Part shown: one piece after another, positions 8,394-17,713 of the stretch
How positions within the stretch are numbered: position 1 is the first letter of the stretch
Layout: the number at the start of each line of letters is the position of its first letter
Source: Pseudomonadota bacterium
Lineage (GTDB): Bacteria > Pseudomonadota > Alphaproteobacteria > Acetobacterales > Acetobacteraceae
Assembly: GCA_021805565.1 (NCBI GenBank)
Contig: JAJZFA010000043.1
Span: forward strand, 186,001 to 250,000
Direction of reading: 5' to 3'
Length of the DNA stretch: 64,000 bases
Notes under the pieces: model-generated
Databases searched by the model: none
Told to the model about the DNA's origin: nothing
Seen by the model: the letters and a program-made list of their open reading frames with translations, nothing else
Made by a program: the position numbers and the translations under genes

Positions 8394-10543
8394 TGGGCGT
8401 TCCCCCAATAGGCGGTCGCGGCGCTCCAGTCCGGGTCGCCGCTGTTCAGGCGGACGCGGCCGATCCGGTTGTTCGATATGCCGCCCAGGTAGAGCCAGCC
8501 GCGATGTTCGCGCATCGAGGTGATCATCGGATGATTGAGCCCGCCCTGGTCCCACAGCGATTCGATGACGCGGCCCGTGTCGTCGAAGCGGACGACGCAG
8601 CCAGTATTCAGGTTGGGATACAGCCACTGATCCGGGGCGATACGCCGGGCCATGCGGCGGCGGAATCCGGGCATGCGAAGGGCGACGTCCATTGCTGGCG
8701 ACCGCATCCCCAGCAACGCCACCCAATACGTGCCGTCCGATGCTCGGTTGATGTTGTCCGGGTAGCCCGGCAAATCCTCGATCAGGCGTTCGACCTTGCC
8801 CGTCTTCGGGCCGCTGATCCAATAGCGGCTGATGCGGCAGGCCCAGCTTTCGGCGAACAGAATCGACTGGCCGTCGTTGGCGAGGCAGATACCGTTCGGA
8901 AACACCAGATTACGCAAAGCGGTATGGGTGCGTCCGGTGCGGGGATCGTAACAGATGATACGGCCGTTGCCCCGGCTTTCCAGCGCATCGACCGGCCAGT
9001 CGTGCATTTCGTAGCGAATGGTCGCCTCGCTGAAGAAAATCCGCCCGTCTGGCGCGATATCCAGATCGTCGGCCAGCCGCAGGCGCGAATCGTCGATCAC
9101 CGAGAACGGCGAGCGGTTGGTTTCGTCGGTAACCTTGCTGACCGTCCGGTCGCGGGCGATTTTGTACAGCCCCATGCCGCCGACGCAGATCAGCAGGTTG
9201 CGGTCGCGATCGAACGCCATACCCAGCGGGGAGCCGCCGATATGGGCGTACACCTCCCATTTTTTGTAGTCGGGCGGGAAGAAGCGCAGAACATCGCCGT
9301 GGCGGTTGCCGCAGAACAGGTAGTCTTCATCGTCCAGGATCACGTCCTCGGGCGATTCGACTTCTCCCAGGCCTATGATTTCGACGTTTCGAAGCCGGTC
9401 GTTCAGCGCGAAGGCGGTGCCGGAGGCTGCGTCTGTCGAAGCCGGTGGCGGCAGCGTGACATAGGTAGGCGAGACATACACTTTCGACAGCAGTTTATCG
9501 CGGTTCTTCAGCCAGCGGACATCGACGAACACCGCGAACAGCAGCGTCAGGCCCAGCACCATGGGGCCGGAGCCGCTGTTCAGGCCAAGCCTGATCACGC
9601 CGTTGGTCATCAGCAGCACGATCACCGATCCGATCAGTGCCTTGACCACGGACCCGCGCCCGCCGCCCAGGCTGTTGCCGCCCAGCACAGCCGCTGTCAG
9701 CGCCGCGATTTCCAGCCCCATGCCCGTGTCGGTGCCGGCGCCGCCCAGGCGCGCGGCATACAGCAGGCCGGACAGCCCGCACAGCATGCCGGATATGGTG
9801 TAGGATCCGCAGACTGTGCCGCGCACCGACAGACCCATGTTATGTGCGGACCGGCGGGAACCGCCGATCGCCATCGCCCGCCAGCCCGGCCGGCTGCGCG
9901 TCAGGATCACGTGGCCGATCAGCGCCACGACGATCAGCACGACGAAGCTGAACGGCACCCCGGCGATGCCGCCCATGCCGATCAGGTCCCAGATATCGGA
10001 GTCATAGAAACTGACCGACATGTCCTGCGCGTACCGCAGCAGCAGCATATCCACGACGGCACGCACGATGATCAGCGTGACAAGCGTCGTCAGGAACGCC
10101 CGCAACCGGAAGAAGCCGACCAGCACGCCGTTGACGAACCCGACCGCGCCGCACACCAGAATGACCGCCGGCACGACCGCGGCCACCGGCCACCCGGCCA
10201 GATTCAGCAGGGCCAGCGTGGTGAAATTGCCCAGCGCGAAGTTGGAACCGACGCTCAGGTCGATGCCGCCGACGATGATTACCGTCATCATCGCGATGCA
10301 GACCAGACCGAATTCGCCGAGTTGGCGGCTGGTGATCACCAGGATTTGCGGGGCGAAGAAGTCCGGGATCAGAAAGCCGAATGTCGCAATCACGCACAGC
10401 AGGACCGCGAACGGCACCGCGTTGTCGATCCATTTTTTCGACAGCACTTCGCCGACAAGGTGGTCGGGGAAATATCGATATCGTAAGCGGGAAAGAGTTT
10501 CCCGAAGCGGGATTTCGCGCGCGGCGGTTGCTGACGAAGTCAA
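8390..10543 (-). CDS. Fusion: ribose-type ABC permease + strictosidine-synthase-like propeller
   Basis: One uninterrupted 717-residue frame joins two proteins. Residues ~40-345 form an RbsC-type permease with about eight to ten hydrophobic segments and the family motifs VGGIDLSVGSNFALG (91-105) and AVLGGNSLGGGRGSV (285-299). After a linker (~346-385, with a PPP stretch) residues ~386-717 form a six-bladed propeller with LVFPNGICLANDG (546-558), FAESWACRISRYW and DLPGYPDNINRASDG (590-604), the landmarks of strictosidine synthase/APMAP proteins. The permease C-terminus is usually modelled as cytoplasmic, so the propeller would sit under the channel and could hydrolyse the substrate as it enters. 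There is no internal stop, frameshift or ribosome binding site at the join. Both domain calls are firm; the coupled function is inference. Confidence 0.9.
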   Translation of the reverse strand: MTSSATAAREIPLRETLSRLRYRYFPDHLVGEVLSKKWIDNAVPFAVLLCVIATFGFLIPDFFAPQILVITSRQLGEFGLVCIAMMTVIIVGGIDLSVGSNFALGNFTTLALLNLAGWPVAAVVPAVILVCGAVGFVNGVLVGFFRLRAFLTTLVTLIIVRAVVDMLLLRYAQDMSVSFYDSDIWDLIGMGGIAGVPFSFVVLIVVALIGHVILTRSRPGWRAMAIGGSRRSAHNMGLSVRGTVCGSYTISGMLCGLSGLLYAARLGGAGTDTGMGLEIAALTAAVLGGNSLGGGRGSVVKALIGSVIVLLMTNGVIRLGLNSGSGPMVLGLTLLFAVFVDVRWLKNRDKLLSKVYVSPTYVTLPPPASTDAASGTAFALNDRLRNVEIIGLGEVESPEDVILDDEDYLFCGNRHGDVLRFFPPDYKKWEVYAHIGGSPLGMAFDRDRNLLICVGGMGLYKIARDRTVSKVTDETNRSPFSVIDDSRLRLADDLDIAPDGRIFFSEATIRYEMHDWPVDALESRGNGRIICYDPRTGRTHTALRNLVFPNGICLANDGQSILFAESWACRISRYWISGPKTGKVERLIEDLPGYPDNINRASDGTYWVALLGMRSPAMDVALRMPGFRRRMARRIAPDQWLYPNLNTGCVVRFDDTGRVIESLWDQGGLNHPMITSMREHRGWLYLGGISNNRIGRVRLNSGDPDWSAATAYWGNAQ

Positions 10544-10643
10544 GTCGAACCTCTACTTCCGGATCATGCCGGGAAAAACCGCGAAGAAGCGGCTGGAACA
10601 GCGCACGGGACCGCCTGGCAGGACGATCCCGTGATTGGTTCGG

Positions 10644-11669
10644 TTAGCGCAGCAACGCGGCGTAGGCTTGCGGGTCCCAGCATGTGCCGGCTTTGACGTC
10701 GGCCTTGGTCATCACCTGCGTGGGCGAGTAAAGCTGGAACTTGATCGACCCGGCGGGCTGCTTGCTTTGCAGCAGGGCGCTGATCGCGGTGAACGCATCG
10801 CGGCCCATGCCAGGTGCATTGTAGTCGATGACAGCCGAGAATGTGCCGTCCGCGAGACGGTCGCACATGCTTTGCGCGCCGCCGCCGGAGGTCAGGAAGT
10901 AAATCTGCCCTTGCTTGCCGGCCTGCTTTATCGCGGCACCGGTGCCGACGCCCTGGCCATCCCACATATCGGCGATACCGCAAAGATCGGGGTTCTGTTG
11001 CAGCACCGTCTCGGTCACCGCGCGCGCCTTGCTGGCGTCCCAGTCGGCTGCCTGGCTGGACACGACCTTGATCTCGGGATGTGCCTTCAGACCTTCCAAC
11101 AGGCCCTTCACCTGGTAATAGCTGACGCCGCCGGTCAGCACGCCCTGCACGATGGCGATTTTATGCGATGTCTGAGTGTCCTTGCCGCAGGCCTTGGCCA
11201 TCATCTCGGCCTCCTGCTCGCCCATCGAGATGAAATCCGGGCCGACGAAAGCGTCGGTCTGTACCGCGCCCTGCATATTCATCTGGATCACCCGGATACC
11301 CGCCGCGTTGGCCTGCTTCAGCAGACGGGCCAGCGATTGCAGGTCCGGATTCTGGGTGACGATCACGTCCGGATGTTCGGCGATCAGCGACGTCATCGCC
11401 TGCGCCATGGCGTCGGTGCTCCAGTTCGGATCGCGCGCCTTGAACGTCATGCCGTAACGGTCGGCCTGGGTCTTGATCACGCCGCCCCAGGCCTGCGCCA
11501 GATCGAACCCGATGGAGATGGGCAGATACGCGATCGACTTGCCCTTCAGCGCGGCCAGCGCCGGATCCCGATACGGATCGTTCATATTGTCCTGGGCACG
11601 CGCCGCGACACCGCCGACGGTCAGGGCGGCAACCGCGATCGCGGCGAACCGTAGCAAAGCTGATTTCAT
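10644..11669 (-). CDS. Periplasmic sugar-type substrate-binding protein of the ABC importer
   Basis: A 341-residue periplasmic type I binding protein. The start ATG (11669-11667) has GGGAG nine bases upstream and opens a clear Sec signal: MKSALLRFAAIAVAALTVGG then VAARA before QDN. The mature part has the two-lobe alternation of the ribose/galactose-binding family, including IAYLPISIGFDLAQAWGGVI, LIAEHPDVIVTQNPD and GIADMWDGQGVGTGAAIKQA. It should bind the substrate and deliver it to the two permeases. It lies between the stand-alone permease (67 bases upstream) and the fused permease (100 bases downstream). Two Cys residues in AKACGKD and PDLCGIAD could form a disulfide. The ligand is not recognisable from sequence. 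Confidence 0.92.
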   Translation of the reverse strand: MKSALLRFAAIAVAALTVGGVAARAQDNMNDPYRDPALAALKGKSIAYLPISIGFDLAQAWGGVIKTQADRYGMTFKARDPNWSTDAMAQAMTSLIAEHPDVIVTQNPDLQSLARLLKQANAAGIRVIQMNMQGAVQTDAFVGPDFISMGEQEAEMMAKACGKDTQTSHKIAIVQGVLTGGVSYYQVKGLLEGLKAHPEIKVVSSQAADWDASKARAVTETVLQQNPDLCGIADMWDGQGVGTGAAIKQAGKQGQIYFLTSGGGAQSMCDRLADGTFSAVIDYNAPGMGRDAFTAISALLQSKQPAGSIKFQLYSPTQVMTKADVKAGTCWDPQAYAALLR

Positions 11670-11736
11670 TGTTTCCACTCCCTTAATAATTATAAACTGT
11701 CCGGACGATGTGCCTGACGGTTCGTCCGGCGGCGGG

Positions 11737-12723
11737 TCAGATGTCTCCCTGCTGGCCGGTTTGCTCGTCGCGTGGATTGACGATGCTATCCGACACGATC
11801 GCAAACAGCAGGATCAGACTCTTGATGACGTTCTGGACGGTGTACTGCACATCCATGATCGTCATTCCGTTCATCAGCACGCCGATCAGCAGCGTGCCGA
11901 CAATCACGTTGCGAACCCCGCCGCGGCCGCCGCTGAGGCCGACGCCGCCCAGCACCACGACCAGAATCACGTCGTAGATCATGTTGGAATTCACGATGCG
12001 GGTGTTCATCGCACCCACCGAGGTCGCGGTGATCAGCCCCGCCAGGAACGTGGCGCCGCCCGACAGCACGTACTGGAACACCAGCATCGGCCGCACTCCG
12101 ATGCCGCCGATCCGCGCCGCGTTGAAGTTGTCGCCCATCGCGAAGATGAACCGGCCGGGCTTGGTGTATTTCAGAAACAGATACGCCGCGAAGGCCGTTC
12201 CGGCGGCAACGACGATCGGCATCGGAACCCCCGCGACCACACCTTGCCCAAGTTCGACGACCGCCCCCATGTCACGGGGCAAATAAACCACATCCGTTCC
12301 GGTGATCAAATGGGCCCGGCCGAACCCGTAAATGAACGTCGCCATCGCCAGCGTGGCGAACAGCGAGGGGATTTCCGCATAGGCGATCAGGATGCCGCCG
12401 ATCAGGCTCATGCCCAGCGCAAACGCAAGACCGACGCACAGCGCGAGCCAGACCGGCATGCCGCCGGCAATGAGTTGCAGCGCCCAGCCGACCGAGATCG
12501 CCATGTTCGCCACGATCGCCAGATCGATCCCGCGGCCCAGCACCACGACCAGCATCGCCACGCCCAGCATGCCCAGCACCGCGACGCTGCGGACCAATGC
12601 CAGCAGATTGGCCGGGGCGAGGAAGTTATGGAGTTCAATCGCAAACACCGCGAACAACGCAATCGTAATAAGAAAAACGATCCGCTCCTGGCTGAACGAT
12701 CGTTTCGACAGGCTCACCGCCAT
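11737..12723 (-). CDS. Ribose-type ABC permease
   Basis: A 328-residue inner-membrane permease, first gene of the operon. It has about nine hydrophobic segments and the RbsC-family motifs LGRGIDLAIVANMAISVG and VVLGGVGLSGGRGGVRNVIVG; the first is altered from the usual GGIDLSVG. Together with the permease half of the fusion protein it would make a heterodimeric channel served by the double ATPase. The C-terminus (NPRDEQTGQQGDI) is short, so unlike its partner it carries no extra domain. The start ATG follows a 281-base region after mutL that must hold the operon promoter, unless the operon is read from mutL. Confidence 0.92.
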   Translation of the reverse strand: MAVSLSKRSFSQERIVFLITIALFAVFAIELHNFLAPANLLALVRSVAVLGMLGVAMLVVVLGRGIDLAIVANMAISVGWALQLIAGGMPVWLALCVGLAFALGMSLIGGILIAYAEIPSLFATLAMATFIYGFGRAHLITGTDVVYLPRDMGAVVELGQGVVAGVPMPIVVAAGTAFAAYLFLKYTKPGRFIFAMGDNFNAARIGGIGVRPMLVFQYVLSGGATFLAGLITATSVGAMNTRIVNSNMIYDVILVVVLGGVGLSGGRGGVRNVIVGTLLIGVLMNGMTIMDVQYTVQNVIKSLILLFAIVSDSIVNPRDEQTGQQGDI

Positions 12724-13004
12724 GAGGCAAATTCCCGCTCACGGGCCGCCCGCGCGCGGCTGCTATCGGCGCACACGGGATTCATGCCGAAACGGGGCGG
12801 GCAAGGGAACATTGCGGGCGACAACATCGGGTCAACCGCGCCACGGGCGGCAACGCGCCCGGACGATGTGGTTTTGTTTCACGTTCGCTATCCCCAATAG
12901 TTTTTTTATCGTTTACGGCAGGATGATCCGTCGCATAGAGCGAAACAGTCCGGCGCGCCAGCCGCTAACGCATTTTCCACCGGTCAAATTCGACGCCCCC
13001 GCCC
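12724..13004 (-). other. Upstream region of the ABC import operon
   Basis: This region lies between the mutL stop and the first operon gene, both leftward. It contains a short perfect hairpin (CGGGCG 12844-12849 with CGCCCG 12856-12861) and a run of seven or eight A residues on the transcribed strand near 12900-12908. I cannot pick -35/-10 boxes with confidence, nor a recognisable LacI-type operator. No gene is supported here on either strand. Confidence 0.4.
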
Positions 13005-14771
13005 TCACCGTCGCCCGAACATCTTCTCGATATCCGCCTTCGACAGTTTCAGCACCGTCGGGCGCCCGTGGCTACAGGTCGCCGCGCGCGGGGTAGCTTC
13101 CATCTGCCGCAACAGCGCGCCCATTTCGGCCTGCCCGAGTTTGCGGCCGGCCCTGATGCTGCCGTGACAGGCCATGCGGGCGATGACCGCATCCATGCGG
13201 GCGGACAGCACGGTCTCCTCGTCCATGGCCGCGAACTCGTCGGCCAGATCGCGCAGCAGCGGGCCGGGTTCGGTGGCGCCCAGCGCGGCCGGCAAGGCGC
13301 GCACCAGGATCGCGCCAGGACCGAATTCTTCCAGTTCCAGGCCCAGCCGCGCAAGTTCGGCGGCGCGGGCGGACAGGCGGGCCACGCCGGCGGCGGGCAG
13401 ATCGACCACCGCGGGCAGCAGCAGCGGCTGGCCGCGCACGCCGCCGTCCAGCATCTGCGCCCGGATCGCTTCATGCGTCAGGCGTTCATGCGCCGCGTGC
13501 TGATCGACCAGCACCAGCGATCCGTCGGCGGCGACGGCAATGATATACGTGTCCAGCACCTGCGCGACGGGCGCGCCCAGCGGATAGTCCGGCGATGGCG
13601 CCAGCGCCTCGATCTGGCGGGCGGCCGGTCCGCCCAGATAGGGCAGTTGCGCCTCGGCGAGCCCGGCGTGGCCGGCTCCGCCGGTGTGCAAGGCCAGCTG
13701 CGGCGCCCGGCCGGCCGGGGTCGCGCCGTAGGATGGCCAGGACGGCCCGCCGGACGGTCTGTGGTATGGCATCGCGACGACCTGCCCGGTGCCGACGCCC
13801 AGGGCGCGCCGCACCGCCCCGATCGTCAGCGACCGGACGGCGGCGGCGTCGCGGAACCGCAGTTCGGTCTTCGCCGGATGCACGTTCACGTCGAGTTCGT
13901 CCGGCGGCACGTCCAGATACAGCGCCACGATCGCATGCCGTCCGGCGGCGATCACGTCGCGACAGGCCACCTTGACCGCCGTCCGCAGCACCGGATCGGC
14001 GACCGGCCGGTTGTTGACGATCAGCGCCTGCGTCGCCGGTGTCGCTCGGGTCACCGCCGGGGAGCACACATACCCGCCGATCCGCAGCGATCCGCGCTCA
14101 TCGGCGACCGGCAGCAGTACCGCCGCCGCGTCCGGGCCGAACAGCGCGGCGACGCGCGCGAGGCGGTCCTGCGCCGGCGCCTCGAAGGCCACGCGGCCGT
14201 CCAGTTCCAGCCGGAAGGCGACGGCCGGGGCCGACAGCGCCAGGCGGCGCACCGCTGCCTCGGCGTGTTCTGCTTCGATGCGGGGGATTTTCAGGAATTT
14301 CCGCCGAGCCGGGGTGGCGAAGAACAGGTCGCTTACCACGACCCGCGTGCCGGCCGGGCCGGCGGCCGGCGTTACCGGCGAAACATGGCCGCCTTCCACC
14401 GAAATCGCGCAGGCATGATCCGCTGCCGCCGGGCGGGAGACGATTTGCAGCCGCGCCGCCGCGCCGATCGACGGCAAGGCTTCGCCGCGGAAACCCAGCG
14501 TGGCGATCCGCACCAGGGATTCGTCGGTGAGTTTGGAGGTGGCATGGCGCAGCACGCACAGCGCCAGTTCCTCCGGCGTCATGCCGGTGCCGTTGTCGGC
14601 GACCTCCAGCCGGGCGATCCCGCCGTCAACGAGGCTGACGGCGATGCGGGTCGCCCCGGCGTCGAGCGCGTTTTCCACCAGTTCCTTGACCGCGGCGGCC
14701 GGCCGCTCGATCACCTCGCCGGCGGCGATGCGATTGACGGTGGCTTCGGACAGCAGGCGAATGCGCGACAT
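13005..14771 (-). CDS. mutL: DNA mismatch repair protein MutL
   Basis: MutL links MutS mismatch recognition to downstream repair. The 588-residue protein has the GHKL ATPase domain first: NRIAAGEVIERPAAAVKELV (13-32), DNGTGM (59-64), ATLGFRGEALPSI (90-102) and the transducer motif FFATPARRKFLK (150-161). A Pro/Gly-rich linker spans ~335-395. The C-terminal dimerisation domain has DQHAAHERLTHE at 423-434, which fits the endonuclease metal-binding motif DQHA-x2-E-x4-E, so this MutL probably nicks DNA itself, as expected where MutH is missing. The C-terminus ACHGSIRAGRKL...SHGRPT...FGRR is also typical. It stands alone leftward, divergent from sspB. Confidence 0.97.
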   Translation of the reverse strand: MSRIRLLSEATVNRIAAGEVIERPAAAVKELVENALDAGATRIAVSLVDGGIARLEVADNGTGMTPEELALCVLRHATSKLTDESLVRIATLGFRGEALPSIGAAARLQIVSRPAAADHACAISVEGGHVSPVTPAAGPAGTRVVVSDLFFATPARRKFLKIPRIEAEHAEAAVRRLALSAPAVAFRLELDGRVAFEAPAQDRLARVAALFGPDAAAVLLPVADERGSLRIGGYVCSPAVTRATPATQALIVNNRPVADPVLRTAVKVACRDVIAAGRHAIVALYLDVPPDELDVNVHPAKTELRFRDAAAVRSLTIGAVRRALGVGTGQVVAMPYHRPSGGPSWPSYGATPAGRAPQLALHTGGAGHAGLAEAQLPYLGGPAARQIEALAPSPDYPLGAPVAQVLDTYIIAVAADGSLVLVDQHAAHERLTHEAIRAQMLDGGVRGQPLLLPAVVDLPAAGVARLSARAAELARLGLELEEFGPGAILVRALPAALGATEPGPLLRDLADEFAAMDEETVLSARMDAVIARMACHGSIRAGRKLGQAEMGALLRQMEATPRAATCSHGRPTVLKLSKADIEKMFGRR

Positions 14772-14859
14772 CGGCGGAATTGGGTATCCGGTGGTTCGGG
14801 TGTTTCGCGACCGAACAGCAAGCGATCAATCGATACCATGCCGCCGCCGCGCGGCCAAC

Positions 14860-14924
14860 TGGCAGGCGCCATTGGCAGGCGCCATTGGCGGACACCTTTG
14901 GCAGGCGCCTTTGGCGGACACCTC
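14860..14924. repeat. Five tandem copies of a 13-bp repeat between mutL and sspB
   Basis: Units run 14860-14872, 14873-14885, 14886-14898, 14899-14911 and 14912-14924. All start TGGC; types TGGCAGGCGCCAT/TGGCAGGCGCCTT and TGGCGGACACCTT/TGGCGGACACCTC are mixed in the order A, A, B, A, B. A sixth, degenerate unit may follow. The repeat lies about 90 bases from the mutL start and 125 from the sspB start in their shared promoter region. Confidence 0.85.
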
Positions 14925-15050
14925 TGGCAACGGGGCCAGCCGGATCGTCGGGCTGGGTTTCGCGTTCTGGGCAGCGGCCATGCCGGCCAGCCCTCTTTGC
15001 CGCCGGACATGTTCGCGCTATGGGTGGCGGCGAATGACGCGAGGGTACGG

Positions 15051-15584
15051 ATGGAAGACGACCAGCAGCAGCGGCCGGATAGTTTGCTGCCGTATGAGAC
15101 ATGGATCGCCGAATCGCTGCGGCACGTCGTCGCCCGGGCGATCGCCCATGTCGCGACGCACGGCCTGCCGGGCGGTCATCACTTCTATATTACGTTCCGC
15201 ACCGGCGCGCCCGGCGTGGACATTCCGCCGCGCCTTCGGGCGCAATACCCAGGCGAAATGACCATCGTGCTGCAAAATCAGTTCTGGGATCTGGCGTTTA
15301 ACGACGATACCCAGGCCATACAGGTGGGCTTGTCGTTCGGCGGGGTGCCATCGAAGCTGGTTATTCCGCTGGATGCGGTGGTCGAATTCGATGACCCGCA
15401 TATCCGCTATGGCCTGCGATTTCAGCCGCCCGAAGCCGCCGCCGCCGAAGCCCCCGCGTCAAATGGAGCGTCGCCGGCCGGGGCCGAACCAGCCGGGGCT
15501 GAACCAGCCGGAGCGTTGCCGGCGAAAGACGCCGTGCCGGGTCAGGTTGTCAGCCTGGACGCGTTCCGCCGCCGCACACCCTAG
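15051..15584 (+). CDS. sspB: SspB-family ClpXP adaptor
   Basis: SspB tethers ssrA-tagged and other substrates to the ClpXP protease. The 177-residue protein starts at ATG 15051 with GAGGG six bases upstream; another ATG at 15009 is possible but has no such site. The folded domain (about 10-115) includes LPYETWIAESLRHVVARAI, HHFYITFRTGAPGVDIP and MTIVLQNQFWDLAFNDD, characteristic of alphaproteobacterial SspB. A disordered Ala/Pro/Glu tail (120-160) with a repeated AGAEPAGAEPAGA follows, ending GQVVSLDAFRRRTP, which matches the ClpX-docking tail that adaptors of this type carry at the C-terminus. fumarase follows after 66 bases. Confidence 0.93.
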   Translation: MEDDQQQRPDSLLPYETWIAESLRHVVARAIAHVATHGLPGGHHFYITFRTGAPGVDIPPRLRAQYPGEMTIVLQNQFWDLAFNDDTQAIQVGLSFGGVPSKLVIPLDAVVEFDDPHIRYGLRFQPPEAAAAEAPASNGASPAGAEPAGAEPAGALPAKDAVPGQVVSLDAFRRRTP

Positions 15585-15650
15585 CGGCCGGCCTGGGCGC
15601 ATCCGGCCCGGCCGGCCACCGCCGTCAACCAAGGCTGAAAGGACAGTTCC

Positions 15651-17297
15651 GTGGAGTCTCCGACCCAGCGGCCGGCCAATTTCCTGTATTCCCCGGTGTT
15701 CCCGCTGGCGGAAGACGCGGGGCCGTGGCGCAAACTGCCGATCGACGGTGTCCGCACCATCGCCGTCGAAGGCAAGACCCTTCTGCGCATCGCGCCGCAG
15801 GCCCTGAGCGAACTGGCGGTGCGTGCGTTCCGCGACGTGTCGCATCTGCTGCGCCCGGCCCATCTGGCCTCGCTGCGGGCCATTCTGGACGATCCGGACG
15901 CGTCGGCGAACGACCGGTTCGTGGCGCTGGATCTGCTGAAAAACGCCAATATCGCGGCTGGCGGGGTGCTGCCGATGTGTCAGGACACCGGCACCGCCAT
16001 CGTGTTCGGCAAGAAGGGCCAGCGCGTCTGGGTCGATGGCGACGAGGAGGAGGCGCTGTCGTGGGGGGTGCATCGCACCTTTACCGAAACCAATCTGCGC
16101 TATTCGCAAATGGCGCCGCTGTCGATGTACGAGGAGGTCAACACCGGCAACAACCTGCCGGTGCAGTTCGACATCATGGCCGCGCCGGGCGAGCATCATG
16201 CCGCCGAATTCCATCTGATGTTCGTCGCCAAGGGCGGCGGCAGTGCCAACAAGACCTTCCTGTTCCAGGAAACCCGCGCGATTCTGTCGCCGGCGGCGCT
16301 GGCGACGTTCCTTGAAACCAAGATGAAGACGCTGGGGACCTCGGCGTGCCCGCCGTACCACCTGGCGATCGTCATTGGCGGCACGTCGGCGGAAATGACG
16401 TTGAAGACCGTCAAGCTGGCCTCGACGAAATGGCTCGACACGCTGCCGGTCAAGGGCAGCAAGGCGGGGCACGCCTTCCGCGATATCGAACTGGAACAGC
16501 AAGTGCTGGAGATTTCCCGCAACACCGGCATCGGCGCGCAGTTCGGCGGTAAATACTTCTGTCACGATGTCCGTGTGGTCCGCCTGCCACGCCATGGCGC
16601 GTCGCTGCCGGTGGGGATCGGCGTGTCGTGCAGCGCGGACCGGCAGATCAAGGCGAAGATCACGCCGGACGGGGTGTTCCTGGAGCAGCTCGAAACCGAT
16701 CCGGCGAAGTATCTGCCGGAGGCAACGGACGCGAATCTGGGCGGCGATGCGGTGGCGATCGACCTGAACCGGCCGATGGCGGCGATCCGAACGGACCTGA
16801 CCCGCTATCCGGTGAAGACGCGCCTGTCGCTGACCGGCACCATGGTGGTGGCGCGCGATATCGCTCACGCCAGGTTACAGGAACGGCTGGATAATGGAGT
16901 GCCGTTGCCGGATTATCTGAAGAACCACCCGGTCTATTACGCCGGGCCGGCGAAGACCCCCGCTGGCATGGCGACCGGCAGTTTCGGCCCGACCACGGCG
17001 GGCCGCATGGACAGTTACGTCGCCGCCTTCCAGGCCGCCGGCGGATCCATGATCATGCTGGCGAAGGGCAACCGGTCGAAAGCCGTCAGGGACGCCTGCA
17101 AGGCGCATGGCGGTTTCTACCTCGGCAGCGTGGGCGGCCCCGCCGCGCGGCTGGCGCAGGACTGCATCCGCAAGGTGGAGGTGCTGGAATTCCCCGAACT
17201 CGGCATGGAGGCGATCTGGCGGATCGAGGTGGAGAACTTTCCCGCGTTCGTCGTTATAGACGATAAGGGCAACGATTTTTACGAAGGGCTGGGATAA
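15651..17297 (+). CDS. fumA: Class I (iron-sulfur) fumarate hydratase
   Basis: Converts fumarate to malate in the TCA cycle, cytoplasmic, with an oxygen-sensitive [4Fe-4S] cluster. The 548-residue length equals that of E. coli FumA/FumB. The three cluster cysteines are visible: Cys110 in LPMCQDTGT, Cys233 in TSACPPYHL and Cys327 in GVSCSADRQ; the last two have the same spacing as in FumA. The C-terminal beta domain holds [15 protein letters not shown] and [13 protein letters not shown]. The start is a GTG (15651-15653) with AAAGGA seven bases upstream. The stop shares one base with the ATG of the VOC gene. Class I tartrate dehydratase is a distant alternative, but single-chain length and the close FumA layout favour fumarase. 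Confidence 0.95.
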   Translation: MESPTQRPANFLYSPVFPLAEDAGPWRKLPIDGVRTIAVEGKTLLRIAPQALSELAVRAFRDVSHLLRPAHLASLRAILDDPDASANDRFVALDLLKNANIAAGGVLPMCQDTGTAIVFGKKGQRVWVDGDEEEALSWGVHRTFTETNLRYSQMAPLSMYEEVNTGNNLPVQFDIMAAPGEHHAAEFHLMFVAKGGGSANKTFLFQETRAILSPAALATFLETKMKTLGTSACPPYHLAIVIGGTSAEMTLKTVKLASTKWLDTLPVKGSKAGHAFRDIELEQQVLEISRNTGIGAQFGGKYFCHDVRVVRLPRHGASLPVGIGVSCSADRQIKAKITPDGVFLEQLETDPAKYLPEATDANLGGDAVAIDLNRPMAAIRTDLTRYPVKTRLSLTGTMVVARDIAHARLQERLDNGVPLPDYLKNHPVYYAGPAKTPAGMATGSFGPTTAGRMDSYVAAFQAAGGSMIMLAKGNRSKAVRDACKAHGGFYLGSVGGPAARLAQDCIRKVEVLEFPELGMEAIWRIEVENFPAFVVIDDKGNDFYEGLG

Positions 17298-17698
17298 TGC
17301 GCTTCACTATCGACCGGATCGATCACGTGGTCCTGAACGTCGCGAACGTGGAACTGAGCGCCGCGTGGTATCAGCGCGTGTTGGGCATGGAGCGGGAGGA
17401 TTTCGGCCCGCAAAACCGCACGGCGCTGAAATTCGGCGGCCAGAAAATCAATCTGCGGCCAATCGACGCCGATGTGCGGTCCTGGCCGACGGGCCTGTGC
17501 GCCGATCCGGGCGCGGGCGACCTTTGCTTCATCACGGCGGTGCCGCCGGACGAGGTCGTCGGGCATCTGCACGACAATGGCGTGCCGATCGTGCAGGGGC
17601 CGGTGGAACGGGCGGGCGCGCTGGGGCCGATCCTGTCGGTCTATTGCCGCGATCCGGACGGCAATCTGGTCGAGATATCGTCGTATCAGCCACGCTAG
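17297..17698 (+). CDS. VOC-family (glyoxalase/dioxygenase-fold) protein
   Basis: A 133-residue protein with two beta-alpha-beta-beta-beta modules of the vicinal oxygen chelate superfamily. The metal-binding positions fit His10 in DRIDHVVLNV, His or Glu in the middle, and Glu126 in DPDGNLVEISS near the C-terminus. It begins [20 protein letters not shown] and ends SSYQPR. The start ATG overlaps the fumarase TAA by one base (TAATG), so the two are probably translated together. VOC members include glyoxalases, dioxygenases, epimerases and resistance proteins; the reaction cannot be chosen from sequence. queA follows after 15 bases. Confidence 0.88.
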   Translation: MRFTIDRIDHVVLNVANVELSAAWYQRVLGMEREDFGPQNRTALKFGGQKINLRPIDADVRSWPTGLCADPGAGDLCFITAVPPDEVVGHLHDNGVPIVQGPVERAGALGPILSVYCRDPDGNLVEISSYQPR

Positions 17699-17713
17699 GT
17701 AGCCGCGCCAGAC

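Noticed and set aside
8381-10486. Rightward 701-codon open frame opposite the permease-propeller fusion
   Set aside because: Composition is Asp/Gln/Arg/Ala-rich with no hydrophobic order, exactly antisense to a gene with strong motifs.
12392-13096. Rightward open frame over the ABC permease start and intergenic region
   Set aside because: Antisense to the permease, Arg/Pro/Ser-rich, no ribosome binding site or domain.
14860-14924. CRISPR array
   Set aside because: Units are 13 bp, contiguous, without spacers and with no cas genes near.
13068-15050. Long N-terminal extension of sspB over mutL
   Set aside because: Only the last 177 codons match SspB; the rest is antisense to mutL and lies before a clear GAGGG-ATG start at 15051.
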